A stretch of 64,000 nucleotides of DNA from Trichobilharzia szidati (taxonomy: Eukaryota > Platyhelminthes > Trematoda > Strigeidida > Schistosomatidae). Under the pieces are notes generated by a model, which saw only the letters and a program-made list of their open reading frames with translations, was not told where the DNA came from and made no database searches. Shown piece by piece: positions 11,291-23,974 of the stretch (positions are counted from its first letter, which is position 1; each line of letters starts with the position of its first letter). The DNA is taken from positions 58,917,228 to 58,981,227 of the forward strand of contig OX235275.1 in the NCBI GenBank assembly GCA_944472155.2, read 5' to 3'. Position numbers and translations under genes: made by a program.

Positions 11291-12050
11291 CAGGATTCAG
11301 TAATCCATCTCTCTCTATCTCCATCTACCTATATTACTGTTTAGAATTTTGACTCTGTCCCACACACCCTATTGTGTGGTTGTGTGTTAATGCTTGCAGT
11401 GCAATTGATGAGTTTTTTCTACATTATATATCTTCGCGGGAGGGGTCAATCAGCTAAATTCTTATGTTCTGATAATCTGACTATCCCTGATCTACTATTT
11501 TGACCTATGTAGTTGACCTAACTCACAGTTATTGCAGGGTATTTTGTAAATTATATTATTTTGTTTAATTGAGTCAACCGAAAGGGTCTTTTAGCCTACA
11601 GAGCTTGTTTTTGAGTGAGTGTGTAGGTTTAAATGTCACTCTAATTCCTGTTTTATTAAGAATCCTACATAGAGTCTCAGATGTCCCCCGCTTATATGGT
11701 GTAACTGTAGATGCCTTATATTCTCTCTTATTTATGTTATCATTACTAGTTTCACAATTATTTCTATTTTGCTTTTGAACTTTCCCGATCTTCCTAATGA
11801 ATTTTATAGGATAGCTATTTGACACCAACGCCTCTTCTTCTATCTGTTTCATTTCATCATTTAGGTCTTTTCTTGTGCTACTTAGTGGTATTGCTTGGTT
11901 TGTTAGACAATTAACTAGGCCTGCCTCCACAGGCAACGGATGAGATGAATTAAAGTCTAAATATCTATTAGCAGAATGCGTCGACCCTTTATAAACGCCG
12001 CCAGTGTGCAGTTTATCTTCTTTTGCTCGTTTAATTATACAATCTAACAT
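11290..12050 (-). pseudogene. Penelope-like element, end of reverse transcriptase plus GIY-YIG remnant
   Basis: The 158-codon minus frame (11574-12050) contains THSANRYLDFNSSHP, a pattern typical of the PLE reverse transcriptase C-terminal region, followed by GLVNCLTNQA and then RGTSETLCRILNKTGIRV..FKPTHSLKNKLCRLKDP. These are the hallmark blocks between the RT thumb and the GIY-YIG endonuclease. Beyond the stop at 11574, the minus-strand translation continues in broken form with nuclease-like pieces (IVDQG, SDYQNIRI, ALTHNHTIGWDRVKILNSNI), carrying stops and a deletion. The 5' part of the RT, with its catalytic motifs, is absent. It is related to the copy at 50370-50890. Not functional. Confidence 0.85.
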
Positions 12051-12299
12051 GCTGGCTAATTCTCCTTGTTCATTTTCCGATTAAAATGTGAATTTTTTTC
12101 ATCACTAAATATTACTGTATTACAGTGAGTAGTATATAGAATTCTTCTTTACCCTGATATAAAATTGATTACGTCAGAGAGACATAAGCATAAGTGGTAA
12201 ATTAGAAAATTATACAAATTTTGAGAAGAGTGATGAATAGGTTCAATAGCTTTTTGCCAATTCTCATATTATTTCATATAATGGAACTCAATTCACTGA

Positions 12300-13900
12300 C
12301 AAGGTCAATATCATCTCTCTCTCTCCCTGTCTGTCTCATTTGACTACTCCTCATCTATCCACGTACATTCACTGTTTCTCTGCGTCTCCCTGTGGCTGTC
12401 ACACACTTGAGCAACATAATACTAGTTGCCTATCTGCAAATTCACATACATAACTTGTTCAATAACATCTTGTCCGTGTGTGTGTGTGTGTCCGCCTACT
12501 TTGTGTGTGCATGTGTCTGTCTGTCTGTCTATCCACGCTCATTTGCCCCTCCATTAACAGATTAAAATTCTAATTTGAAAGTTTTAATAACCAAATCACT
12601 TTAACTATTCAACAAATCACCTCTGATGATAATAATAATAATAATAATAATAAGTAAGCCCTTTCATATTTATATGATGAAATAATTTGATGCATATAAG
12701 CGAGGATAACACAATGAGCATATCACTCACTACTCACTGGAGAGAATAATAATAATAATGCTAATAACAATAATGGTAATGGCAATGTCAACTCATAAGT
12801 CGATGGAATAATTGAAATGTGATTAAAAAGCAACAACAAATTGTTGAGAAAATTGGAAAAAGGAATAAGGGGATGATGAAATTTAACTTATGCATCAATA
12901 ACTCTTAATCAATTAGAGGTTATTCCCCACCCACCACCACCACCACAATAAATCGATTTTTTTACCATTGAGAGATTAAATTTATTCGATTTTGACAAAA
13001 TATCCCAAATAATGAGGACCTGTTTTATCAATTCATGCAGTCGAGTGAATAATATCCGTGAGTTTCTATGTGTGTGTGTGTGAATGTGTGTCCCCCTGTA
13101 CGTGTGTGCGTGGGTGGATGGGTGGGTGGATGATTAGTAGTGAGAGCAGAGCTGTGACCACCACCATCGAGTGAAAGTGTTGTGTGTTGAGAGGATTCCC
13201 TGAAAGACGACCACATGAAATACACAAATGCAGAGGGATTATCAATCAACTGGTTTTGAATGATGAATGCACATCCATTTTCCGACTCACATAAAGAGAG
13301 AAATTTAATCACTTGGTGTTGTTGTTGTTGTGGTTGTTGTTGTTGCTAGGCAAGCTGATTAAAACTCACTCGCTTGTTGGCATCTTCCCTTTATGCCCCA
13401 TCATCAAGCATGACAAATCTCATAGATACATAAATATGAATAAAGCAAAATAAATAAACAAATATTTATTTATTTATTTATTTATTCGGATGGGTAGATG
13501 GATGGATGAGAAAGTGAGGAAATAATCGAGGGGAAGGAGGAGGGGGAGGGGAATTCTTTGAGTAGTAATCGTTATCCCACAGGGGAGTATTGAATCCAAT
13601 CAGTTTGTTCTCTTCTCAAGTGATTAGTGAAATTTGAATCACCACAGTAATAATAATAATAATAATTGGAAATCGAGTATATATATTTTTCCAATTATTT
13701 CTCAATGACCCCAATCAACTTGTTATCACCCTTCAGCAGTCATTGGCAAGGTTTACACGAGCAGGTACACGTGAGAGTGAACACATATGCACACATACAC
13801 ATACATTGACACCATGGTAACAACAAATCTTACAGTCATTATTATTGTTGTCACTTTTCTTTTCAATGTCGACTAACTTTAAATCCCTGTGGAAATCGAA
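12300..13900. repeat. Simple-sequence island 3
   Basis: Contains (GT)n at 12475-12490, (TAA)n at 12630-12655 and 12745-12760, (CCA)n at 12928-12945, (GTT)n at 13318-13345, (ATTT)n at 13464-13487 and (TAA)n at 13650-13667. The minus-strand frame at 13028-13312 is built from the GTGTGT/GGTGGG repeats. No SINE copy. Confidence 0.75.
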
Positions 13901-13914
13901 CAGAACACATTTAC

Positions 13915-14240
13915 TTCAAGTTGGAAAACCACCTGGAACAACTGGATAGCCGGCTGTCTCCTCCACCTGGGTTTGGGACTCCTCAACAGTATGCACCCAT
14001 GACTCTACCCACTGGGGGGGCGAATATGACTCTTGCAGGTTACAAGACGAGCTCGCTGACAATCCAATAACCAGCCCATGAATTCCAACTTGTTTCAATT
14101 CACAGTACACACAGCGCGAATGCCAGTTAATGTTGTCGGTGAGTATCTGTCCTCACGCTGAATAGGGTGGACCCCACTTGTCACAACCTCTCACTGGAAC
14201 TCTACGGGACTTCACCCAGTAGTCAGTGAGCACTAGTTTT
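13915..14240 (-). repeat. Family A SINE, minus, nearly full length
   Basis: It runs from 'ttggaaaaccacctggaaca' through a decayed ribozyme ('gggactcctcaacagtatgc') and tRNA head ('ggttacaagacgagctcg') to the 5' body ending 'cagtagtcagtgagcac'. A seven-G run interrupts the B-box area. Confidence 0.85.
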
Positions 14241-14384
14241 GGGATTTCACTGACCTCGTGATTGATAATGAACTGGCTTTAGTTAGAACTGTGGGGCCAT
14301 CGGTATCCGTTCAGTCTTCAAGCTCACACTATAGCCCGAAAGTCCTTGATACGATTTGTGATGGGATCATGAGTGTTTCAAAGT

Positions 14385-14490
14385 ATGACGAAACAGGTGT
14401 CCAATACTCACGACCTGGTTTCCAATGGATCCCTAAACTGAAATCACTTCATCGTCAAACTTCAAATCAATCAGATCCCTGGAGAATCCA
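14385..14490 (+). repeat. Family A SINE 3' fragment
   Basis: It begins in the 3' half of the ribozyme ('gacgaaacaggtgtccaata') and continues into 'ggtttccaatggatccctaa'. The head is missing. Confidence 0.6.
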
Positions 14491-14499
14491 CCTGCACTC

Positions 14500-16130
14500 A
14501 CTGCCAATCTGAGTTCTTATCGATTAACTAACTCCTAAACTCTGATTTCTTCAGATGAAAAAGATCCCCTCAGAGTTTATCAAAACAGGTTCAAACTAAC
14601 ATGGATTATAGTAATAACAAGAAGAATTCACAGGCATGACTGTCTCATAGTTCAATTCACCGTCGACAAAGTTAACACGGATGTCGAGTGGATGAAATTA
14701 GGCGACTGTATCGTGGCTGTGAAGTAAGTCGCTTTTAAAAAAAGATGGAATGTATAGTCGATGACACTTTGATACATTGTGAATACTTCAAAAGATCGAT
14801 AAAAATCGTCTTTCTTTGCCATGTGACCATTCTACTCTACTGATTTGCATATTTCTAATCGTCAAAATACTATTCAATAATAATAATAATGGCCGAAATA
14901 ATTATTTTATAATTTTTGGCCAGAACAGATAAATCAATAAGTAACACGTTTTATTCATTGATTCGTTTCTTTATCAAACACAAATTTCTAAATGATTCAC
15001 AGAAATAAGTTGTAAAGTGGTAATGGTACATATACTACTTACCCACTGGTTGATATAAGTAGTTCGGGAGCACCCATGTGAAACTAGACTGAAGTGTTCT
15101 TAACACAAGATAGCCACTTAAGACGTTTGAAATCACTTCTTTGAACTATATATGAGCCAAAACGATTCGGGGAGTATCACTGACCTGAGCTCTTTAGTCT
15201 TATATGACCGTTTTGTGTAGACTTTGGGGAAAGTGTGATGGCCAAGTTGTCTGTACGTTTCTACTCACATATGAATGAATGTTACTCAAAATAGTTGAAA
15301 AATATGCATACCTGTGTGTTTATGTCAGTTCTGATCTCGTGAGCAACCACGATATTGGTATGACAGTGGAATTTTAGATACATGACACTACAGTGATGAA
15401 CAAGCTTCGTAATACGACAACATTAGGTGTACCATCTTTGAGTCTGTTCGGCGGACTGTCACATTTTTGTAATGACTGTCTGTGTAGTGACAACCTTTAA
15501 GTTAGGTCACATGTAGTCTACTGTGGTAGGAATTCTGAGTTGATAGACAACTGTGTCATCGTGAAGCAGGTTCTCTGAGTCTCTAGATGACAGCAGCTCA
15601 AATTCAAACACCACTCAACCCAAGCACACTATCTTGTTCCCAAGTAACCACACCAAATCAACTACCAATCGAATGGGATCACATCATTCGATCATTCATT
15701 CATTCCACTAAGGCTATTTCCCTCAGATATTGATTTCAATTACTTAAGTCAACATAGAGACAACAGTGTACGAGATGGGTGGCAGATTGCTTATTCGTGA
15801 AATTCTTTGCAGACCATCTGATTACTGTATACGAATCCGACTGGTTCCGTCATTTGATCTCCATACTAGAATATACCATCAAGTGTAGAACTAATAAAGT
15901 CAACCTACAATCAAAAAATTGTGTGACTATTAAACGTATCACCTACTCCCACGCTCCCGCCCAACCCCTCAATCAGATAAAACTTGCACTCCAAAGGAAG
16001 TCACTTGACGGCAAGTGTTAGATACTTCGATAAAATGCTATTCAAGAGGATATTCAACGGTCAAATCGTCTTTGAGCTAAGTTTCAATATATGCGCTCCT
16101 GATAGCTGTCTGATCAGTAGAGAGTGAATG
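14500..16130. other. No recognised gene
   Basis: No domain or repeat family recognised. The 80-codon frame at 15779-16021 has no support beyond length. Confidence 0.45.
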
Positions 16131-16134
16131 CATT

Positions 16135-16470
16135 ATTATGATTATTATTATTGCTCCCTTGAGTTCCGAGTGGAACTAGTACAACTACACTTTTTCTATT
16201 ATCTTCTGTGCTCTTCAGTTGGGTCCACGACTGCCCATAATCTCTCATCTCCTCCTCCCCAACACACGATCTCTTCTATGTCACCCTCACACCGATGACC
16301 CACTGGTCGCTTCCCATGGGGATTCCACTTGAACAATAGTCTGCACTGAGTACCATGTCATTCGATGGCCACCCTAACGTATGTCCGATCCACCCATCTC
16401 CACTTTCTCCCATATATTTATTGAGCAATCGGCTCTCACTTGTTCGTTTCTTCTCAGCCAGAGTTTCATG
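16135..16470 (-). pseudogene. RTE/SR2-like LINE, 3' end fragment
   Basis: Minus-strand DNA homologous to 37961-38357: the tail motif 'gagttccgagtggaac' next to a TTA/ATT microsatellite, and then sequence parallel to 'ctggctccaagtctgcccat' and 'catgatctcctccaggtgac'. It encodes the extreme C-terminus of the reverse transcriptase polyprotein in broken frames. Confidence 0.75.
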
Positions 16471-16734
16471 CTGCTAATTCTTTCTCACTAGCTGTCCATT
16501 CGTGACACGCAGTGCAAGTTTCTCATCCGTATAGAAGAAGTAACTGTCTGACTACACATTTGTGTCCAAAATCCGAATCTTGTTCTTTATGCTACTGAGT
16601 GCAGAAGATTTCCAAACTGATTTCAAAGTGATGAAGGCGCATCTTGCCTATCGTAATCTGCCTTTGACTTCTTCATGCGTTCCACCTGTGGCTGAAGCGG
16701 TGCTTCATTCAACAGCTATATGACAATGCCACGT

Positions 16735-17100
16735 GTCAGGTAAGTGAGACAAGGCTGCCTATTATCACCGATGATATTCTTAATTGTCGTGAACTGGATT
16801 ATGCATCAGACTATACTTTGGGAGTGAGAAGATAGGAATACGTTGGACCGACAAGAAGACTCTAAAACATCTGGAGTTCTCAGGTGATTTTTGTTTAATT
16901 TCACACAAACTCGAAGACTTACAGGCGAAAACCAACAAACTGTCAGAAGAAGCAGATGGTGAAGACAGGACTCCAGGTGAACATAGAGAAGGCGAAGGTA
17001 GGTGATGAATATGCTAAACCAGCCAACGAACAGCAACAACAACCAGTAGCAATCACCACCGACGACAGAGAATTGTCAGGGGCCCGTCAAACGCTCCACT
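16735..17100 (+). pseudogene. RTE/SR2-like LINE, internal reverse transcriptase fragment
   Basis: Translation gives VRQGCLLSP-like residues, typical of the RT segment just upstream of the catalytic loop, followed by frame-shifted matches to the SHKLEDLQAKTNKL region. The stretch that would carry the F/YADD box is corrupted. It is parallel to 32350-32640 and 47495-47700. The two open frames here (78 aa minus, 74 aa plus) are shadows of this relic. Confidence 0.75.
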
Positions 17101-17540
17101 TAGTAAAAGGGTTTACCAGTGGTGCTTTGCGATCTTTCTCTATAATATATTACCTCGCTGTAGTGAGCAGTATAATATAGACTGCTTATGTTTTTCCTAT
17201 AGACAAGAACAACCTTAAAGGTAGGTGAAATCAAATTGGATGATACTGTAATCTACTGAATTCATCTCATCGATGTATAAGCTTGAAATAAGCGAAGACA
17301 TATTTCTATTGAGACTTGTATATTCCTAATAGTTTATGTCACTAGAATGAACACACCTATTGCTGTGGGATTAATGACAGATTGGTCATTCGGATTTCTT
17401 GTTCACTCAATTCCGTCTTGAGTGGAACACAGGGATTCAAGCATTGAGCTTTGTCGTTTGAATAGAAGTGATGACATTTTTTCTACAATGTAGGGTTCCT
17501 ATCGTCAACCAAACAAAACCCCACCCGTAGTAAACTAAGT
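17100..17540. other. No recognised gene
   Basis: No coding or RNA feature seen. The section 17430-17520 may be an old dispersed repeat (compare 4200-4290). Confidence 0.4.
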
Positions 17541-17544
17541 GAAA

Positions 17545-17740
17545 TTTAAGTGTCCGTCCACTGGGCAGGATTCGATCCCAAACCAACTTCACGGATGGCA
17601 AACAGTCTACCATTGAACCAACAACGCACTAGACTTGTGTTTTACCCCAGCTTGGTACTCTTCAGCGAAGATCGAACCCAGAACCTTCAGCTAACAAGTC
17701 CAGCTCCCTGACCATTCACTCACAGACAGTAAAACTGGAT
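17545..17740 (-). repeat. tRNA-derived SINE remnants, decayed
   Basis: Two weak B-box reverse complements ('ggattcgatccc' at about 17567 and 'agatcgaacccagaacc' at about 17667). Between them, 'cttggtactcttcagcgaag' matches the minus-strand family A ribozyme start. Confidence 0.55.
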
Positions 17741-18109
17741 TACCTCCTACAAATAACCATGTAATATTTATCCAATTTAGTCTGACATCATTCGCTGTCA
17801 GTCATCTTTAACCATTGGAATTAGAATTCTTTTCCATGGAAGCCATTCTGTCCTCTAGGCCAGAAAATCTGCCACTAGTCAATACTGAATGACTGTGGCA
17901 CACACTGGTCGATTAGAACACGCAATACACAATAGAATTCCAATTATCCTAGGGAAATATTTACACAGATCAAATACATACTACTTAACGAATTAAGTAA
18001 CTTGATGGTAGGTGAAATAAAATTCAGATCTAAAAGCCTTTCTAAAAATGATCATCTCAATCAACTCAGGAATAGGTTGGTGTGAGTAGTAGAATAACTG
18101 GGGAGAGTT

Positions 18110-18315
18110 ATGGATTATAAATAAGCTCTATTCTGGAACACGTGATCGACTTCTGTCAGTCTGTCAACCCTAACCATGATTTTAAGATCATATACAGAAT
18201 CCATGCTAACTTCCCACGTTTTCTTCGTTACAGACTTCTAAAGACAGCTGAGGCCTAGGCAATTCATGACTTTAAGTATGTACAATCCCTACTTCTGCCT
18301 TGGTTGTAGAGGGAT
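18110..18315 (+). pseudogene. PLE-type nuclease C-terminal fragment, family 2
   Basis: Translation reads HVIDFCQSVNPNHDFKIIY, then RIHANFPRFLRYRLLKTAEA. This is parallel to 10620-10790 and resembles the conserved end of a GIY-YIG-like retroelement nuclease. A stop follows TAEA, and the match fades into the AT-rich stretch 18310-18800. Confidence 0.5.
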
Positions 18316-18820
18316 AGACATTTATTTATTTTGTTTATTCAGTTATTCTATGTACTTTTCCCTTATTACTACGATTATTACTATTATTATCATTATTATT
18401 ATAACTATTCTCACTCTGAATTGTTTCCACTTGACCCACTTGACATTTTAAACCCAAAATTATTGATTATTAATTTTTATATTTTTATTTTTACAATATT
18501 GTATTCTATCTTATCAAATTTCACACCATGTTATGTAACATTTCATATTCTCCTACTAAACCTACCAATATGTACCCCTTTCCAAGTTCTATCCATCCTA
18601 CGAATTATTCTATATATGACATTAATTATTTTACCATTTGCCATTAAACTATGATTATAATCACAAATATTTTAATTGCATTTCATACTGCTATTATTAT
18701 TTCATGTATTCACACCTGTGACCTAATTCCCTCACCGGATATAATTTCTTAAAAACCATATGTGTATATACGATTGTACAGCTTGATAATAAATTCGTTG
18801 TTTAGAAGAGTCTCTTCGCT
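18315..18820. other. AT-rich spacer
   Basis: TTA/ATT-rich DNA (18360-18410 nearly pure). The two open frames at 18266-18654 are Ile/Tyr/Phe/Leu-rich and compositional. I see no gene. Confidence 0.5.
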
Positions 18821-19239
18821 GAATATTGTGTTCTTAATGCTACAATGGGAATTATTAAATTATTATAAATAATAACCACCAGCTGTTTTTCTTGTCATAT
18901 ATATGTCTCGTGCCTAGATGTAATGACTCTCATAACTGTAAGTTTATCACTGTACCACCACAAACGGCTTTCTACAACTCATGATTGAATCCCGAGGAAC
19001 TCAGAAACACAACATTTTGTTCGACTGTCATCATGCGGTGATGTCGACTAAAAGCTGCTACTACTACTACCACCACGGGAAAGAACTGTTGTCATGATAA
19101 CTCATCCTGCCTCTTGTGAATTTGTGAAATACGGCGATAGTTGGTGAAGAGATAGAAAAATATCGTTTAACTAATCAATATGTTCAACTCCCAAAAAAGT
19201 TACAGTTCGAAAACATATCGATGTTTAATACTGAGAGTT

Positions 19240-19430
19240 TAACGGATTGACCACGAGGTGATATCAGTTAGAGAGAACCGTTGAACTGGACAGCTGTTTC
19301 GTCCTAATTTGGGACTCCTATACAGCACGCACCTAACCCTAACCCAGGCGAGGTCGTAAACCATTCAACCACTGGAACCCGGTGAAATGGCCCATAAATT
19401 CCAACTTCTGCCAATTCATGATACACATTT
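19240..19430 (-). repeat. Family A SINE fragment, minus
   Basis: It starts 'tatcagttagagagaacc' and holds an HHR remnant at 19286-19335 (GAAA complement 'tttc', stem II GTCC/GGAC with loop CAAATTA, stem III ACAGCTGT). A decayed head follows, then 'ccataaattccaacttctgc'. The core segment is TATAGGA instead of CTGANGA. Confidence 0.75.
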
Positions 19431-19434
19431 ATCG

Positions 19435-19580
19435 TAACCGCATGCTCATAAATAGCCCCAAACTACCGAGAAACTGCTATCCAGTATCCTCAGGTTTTCC
19501 AATGGTTCTCTAACTGATATCAGCTTGTAATCAATTCTGTTACCAAACAAATCACAGCAAACCAACAATTTATGGTTCTA
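19435..19580 (+). repeat. Family A SINE 3' fragment
   Basis: It starts inside the ribozyme ('ccaaactaccgagaaactgc') and continues through 'ggttttccaatggttctcta' to 'caaaccaacaattt'. It lies back to back with the preceding minus copy. Confidence 0.7.
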
Positions 19581-19619
19581 TAGGAGTTGAGACGTTCTAT
19601 GATCCCATGAAATTTAGTT

Positions 19620-20560
19620 CTCATAATTAACTAACGTCAGTGTGAGACAAAATAGAGAGAAAAGAAGGGGCAATTTCTTTTGTATGCCTCATAAAACTCA
19701 CATTTTTCTCAATATTTTGTTTCTTTGTGTCTAACTCTACTCAGAAACAAAAACTGATCTCTCTCCCTTTCTTCTTCTATTCCACCCACGGACAAATGCA
19801 TAAGCAATTCCCCTTATCCATTCACTGTTATATGGTTATGAGTGATTATTGATAAAAGCGGAGGAAGGGAGGCGGATAGACAATGACAGTGAGAAAGGCA
19901 TAATTATTATTATGGTGACGACTATAATAATCATAATATTCATTCATTCATTCCTTCCTTCATTCAGCCACTTAAGCCATCCTCGCTCCCCCCTCGCTCC
20001 CCACTTAACACCTCCGCATTCACTGAAAATCATATTCATCCTTCTCTTCTGTGTTTTATCCAACAGGATAGAATTGTAGGAGAAGAATAGGCAGATATTA
20101 TATGAAAATTGCAGTTATTATTATTAATAATATTATTTCTATTCCTACTGCCTGTATACAGGCTGCATTATGCCCACCCACACACTCAGCATATCACCTT
20201 CTATTGTCAACCAATAAAATTCATATTTTCATTTTGAAGGCCGAATATCATAATCAGAATAACAGTAATACTAATAATCATAACTTCTACTATCTTACAA
20301 TATGCTTATTGGCTAATATTAGAAGTGGGTAGGTGGGTAGGTGGGTGGATTATGATTATGATATGTGAATAGGCTGCCAGGTACACAACATACAATAGAA
20401 TCGGATAAAACGGCATACACCCGAATCCTGTATGATTAAGACAAGTGAAAAGAAGATGTACAGTGAATGCGAAACTTGTTCCTCTCTCATCCATTCAAAA
20501 ATATGTATCATATCGGCAGGGGTTGTTTAATGTTATTATGATTATGTGAATAGAGGGGAA
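19620..20560. repeat. Simple-sequence island 4
   Basis: (TTA/ATA)n at 19900-19950, (ATTC)n at 19940-19970, a CCCTCGCTCC block and (GGTGGGTA)n at 20328-20350. Open frames here are repeat-derived. Confidence 0.65.
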
Positions 20561-20930
20561 GAAGACATTGTCTTACCTTCCTACTAGTGAATTACAAACA
20601 ACGTAAGATTAGATCAATTTATATTTGATGAATAAATAGTTTAGGGCTTCATTCCTTCGGGTGTGATTGGAATTTATGCGTTTGTAGTGAAGTGTTAGAA
20701 CTGTGAGTTGTTTGCCCTTAACACGAACTACTGAAATACGTGAAATAAGTAGGCATTATCTCTTTGAGGGAAAAATATGTAGAAAGTTATATTGAAATTA
20801 TATAGCTGATATCTACACACAATCTATATAAGAAAGTCTCAATTACAGACGTTAAATGCTTGTGTCGACCTGAGTATTTAGCTTCTATAGACAGCGTGTA
20901 GACAATGTCAGTTGACATAGAATCAGGTTG
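20560..20930. other. No recognised gene
   Basis: No feature recognised. Confidence 0.45.
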
Positions 20931-21620
20931 GAAATGAGGTAGTGGTGACCAACGGAAAATATGGCATCAGTCCAATGACGTTGGGGGGTGCAGACTGTCT
21001 CAGGTTGGTCTACTGGAGATGTCATGAACCAGAGACTGGAGACAACTGATGATATGGCAGGAAATCGTTCTTAATGATGGCCCAGATACATTTACTGTCT
21101 ACGATCTGTCATATTCAACAAGGCAACCCAATTGTTTTTCTGCGTCACTATACTTTCTCCCTCACTTGTCTGCTTAGTATCGTTCTTTTCAAATCTCTTT
21201 TATATTCTCTTATGTCTTCTTTTGTGTGGTATGCATGGAGTACGGCAACTCAAACTGCTGCGCTTCTATTCAAAGTTCAGTGTTCAAACCAGTCAGTCAC
21301 TCGATCAGTCAGTACGGAGACAGTGGGAATCATCAAACGGGTGGCGTTGGCATTGTTGATGCTAGTTTCCGTATCTTCATTATATATCGACCAGTATCTG
21401 AAACAATTAGCTGTGAAACTGCGTAACCTGTGTGTCGAATACATGAGGATAAGTGTTGATCTAATGTATTGATAACTTCACCCACTGAGGCAGTTACATC
21501 AACCATTCATTCGTAGACCATTTGGCGATAAATATAGGCAGGGGTAACTTAACGTTTAACCGCAAACACTCAGAGGGTGTGAACTCACCAGCGGCTTTGG
21601 ACGACTCAGTCAGTATAGGG
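20930..21620 (+). repeat. Family G dispersed repeat, copy 1
   Basis: It matches 51290-51600 in reverse. Shared blocks include 'aatgatggc(c/t)cagat', a CT-rich run, 'tgtg(t)g(g/c)tatgc', 'actgctg(c/t)' and 'accagtcagtc'. Overlapping open frames at 21074-21472 and 21132-21426 cross it. The opposite copy also has a long frame (51215-51592), but the aligned frames drift, so coding is unproven. Confidence 0.6.
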
Positions 21621-21699
21621 CAGTGAAACCAGATAAATACCACTGTATTCATGAAGAAAGATATTGATTGAAGTGTAACAACGTTGGAGAGGATATTTA

Positions 21700-21815
21700 A
21701 TTATTTTCAGGTTATGTATAGGTTAGGGATGTGTTAGGGTTACGGTCATGGTAGGGATGCATTAAGGTTAGCTTAAGGAAAGATTAAGGTTAGAGTTGAA
21801 TTGAGTTAGGGTACC
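21700..21815 (+). repeat. Degenerate telomere-like tract (GGTTAG-type)
   Basis: Reads through 'ataggttagggatgtg', 'ttagggttacgg', 'taaggttagcttaagg', 'aaggttagagttg' and 'agttagggtacc'. About eight TTAGGG/TTAAGG-like units, irregularly spaced. The animal telomere unit is TTAGGG. Confidence 0.6.
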
Positions 21816-22560
21816 AGATTTACCTTTCAGCGTTATGTCTCTTACAGAGGTCATTGCTGCTTTCGTGTTAACTGGGTGTTATGAGTTTAAATTGGCCTAA
21901 GCAGAGATATATGAATATTGTATTAACATTTGACAAACTGTACTATCGTTGGATTACTCGTGTCTGTTAGAAACACATAGGGAATAGCATTCAGACTGTA
22001 TATGGAGTGCCTTATCAGTGTCAAATTAGTCAAGTAGACTATGAGCTTGTAGTGACTGAAAAAGTTAGGATATCCACCTTACAAGATGAGCAACAATTGC
22101 TGAAGTAGGATAAAGTTGGTGTGGAGTTACTGATGGATTGATGAGATAACTCACACATAAACTCGTAGTGTAATCCTGGTAATATTTAGAATAAACAAAT
22201 GTCACCAGAAACACTTATTGGGGACAAAAGTCACACCAAGCTTTAAAGTCGCAGACTAGCTACAAATGTTCCATCTAAGTGAATGTTTGGAGAGACATAT
22301 ACACTTCAGATACTCTCTAGTGATATCTGGTCCGTTGACAACCACTCCAATGAAAGCTGTTTCGTAGAGATCGAAAAGTTCCTAGCATTCTACAGTTCTT
22401 GTAATTCATGTAGACTTTCACTGTCCAGGGTTCACTTATCCAACTCACTTTTATCCAACTCATATTTTCTCAGCACAGTCTCCAGTCGAAGGGTTGGGCG
22501 TGGGAAATGGGGAATAAACTGTAATCTGTGACGTCATGATCATAAACAAAAAACATTTAA
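21815..22560. other. No recognised gene
   Basis: No feature recognised. The 82-codon frame at 22283-22531 is unsupported. Confidence 0.45.
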
Positions 22561-23720
22561 TCCCTAAAATTAATTTATATTAAGCACACATTATACTTTT
22601 TATAATCACATTACAACAACGGATCAACACGTTTAATATGTGACATGTTTTTTTAAAATTTTCCTCAGGTTATGTGATGTGATTTGATCAGATGAGATCA
22701 GATTTGATTTGATTTGCTTTGATTTTAGTCTTCTGTCAATATCCTCTTTAATCTTCTGAATACATGACACGATGGATAAATCATTTCTTCCACACAAACA
22801 TAATCAGAAAGTGAGAGTTGAGTTATGCAATTAAACTCTTCCTTTGTATACACACACACATATTCTCTGAGTGTGATAAGGTGGGGAGGGTGAGTGGGGG
22901 AAGGTGACAAGAAGAAGGCCTGTCCGACACAAACCCTCCCCACCTAAACTTAAGGATTATGAAATAATATATTTATTATTGTCTACATGAACAAGTTATC
23001 AGGAATATTTTTTATTTTATTTTTATTTCTAAATGATTTTTTTTGGTTTGTTTGTTTGCTGTTTTTTTCTACAGACGATGACATGTTTATTTTAGGTGAA
23101 TATTTTGTGTTTAATCCTTTAGCTGATTAATTAATGAATCATTTTTGTGTTTCATGACACCTACGCAAACACGCACACATACGCAAACGCATATTCCAAC
23201 CATCCACCAATCCACCCACACACATACACAGAAATTAGCCAATCACAGGTGAGAAACTGAATATACACCAGCAATGACACTGATTATGATGTGGAGACGA
23301 CATCAGTGCAGGCGATGATCTCAAAGAGAAAAAACTTGTCAATTAATAAAAACGATAAATATAATTAATTAGAAAAATACCGCCCCCCATACACCTACCT
23401 ACCCAAAAGATGTGTCTAAAGACAAAGTGAAGTGGAGAGATCAACGCAATATTGCTGAAAAGCATAAAGCGAAAGAGGAGACCGCAACGATAACTTATTT
23501 TGCTCCTCTCAACAAGTAGAAAAATAAAAAATGCATGAAAAAACACAAAATATGTTGCCTCATTTAATTACCTTACACTCCATTTCATTCCATTTCATTG
23601 AATGAACAAGCCTCATTTAACAACTTGAAATGGCCCATTTGGTTGTTTTTAATGTGACAAAATTGGGTGTATTAATGTGATTTCACTGGCTTAATTATTA
23701 CTGTTATTATTATAATGCTT
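22560..23720. repeat. Simple-sequence island 5
   Basis: AT-rich with GATTTGATTTG units (22685-22725), (CA)n at 22850-22862, TTTTATTTTTATT at 23010-23030 and CACACA at 23170-23230. Free of SINE copies. Confidence 0.65.
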
Positions 23721-23960
23721 AGTCACTTGTTAACAGTGAAGCTTGTTGAAAGACGGATGAGTAGGTAGGTAGGTAGGTGGGTAAGTGTGATTCCGTCTAA
23801 TTAAATTAAATCAGTTATCAAAAATGACATAACAAGTGACATTAACCGATTAGACAGATTATTCACAACGCAACAGATTTCAGTGAAGCATACTCATTTG
23901 GACGAATCAAAGTCATCAGTAGGATTTCTTAAATGGGAGAATCAGATAAACACATAGAGG
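23719..23960 (+). repeat. Direct duplication, left copy
   Basis: Shares 'tcacttgttaacagtgaagc', 'ttgttgaaag' and 'gtgtgattccgt', then 'acgcaacagatt', 'catactcat' and 'atgggagaatcag', with 24394-24575. It also contains a local (GTAG)n expansion at 23761-23785. Confidence 0.8.
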
Positions 23961-23974
23961 AAGGAGTAACTCCA

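Noticed and set aside
18266..18654. Hydrophobic frames resembling membrane protein
   Set aside because: Ile, Tyr, Phe and Leu come from a TTA/ATT-rich tract, not from a coding signal.
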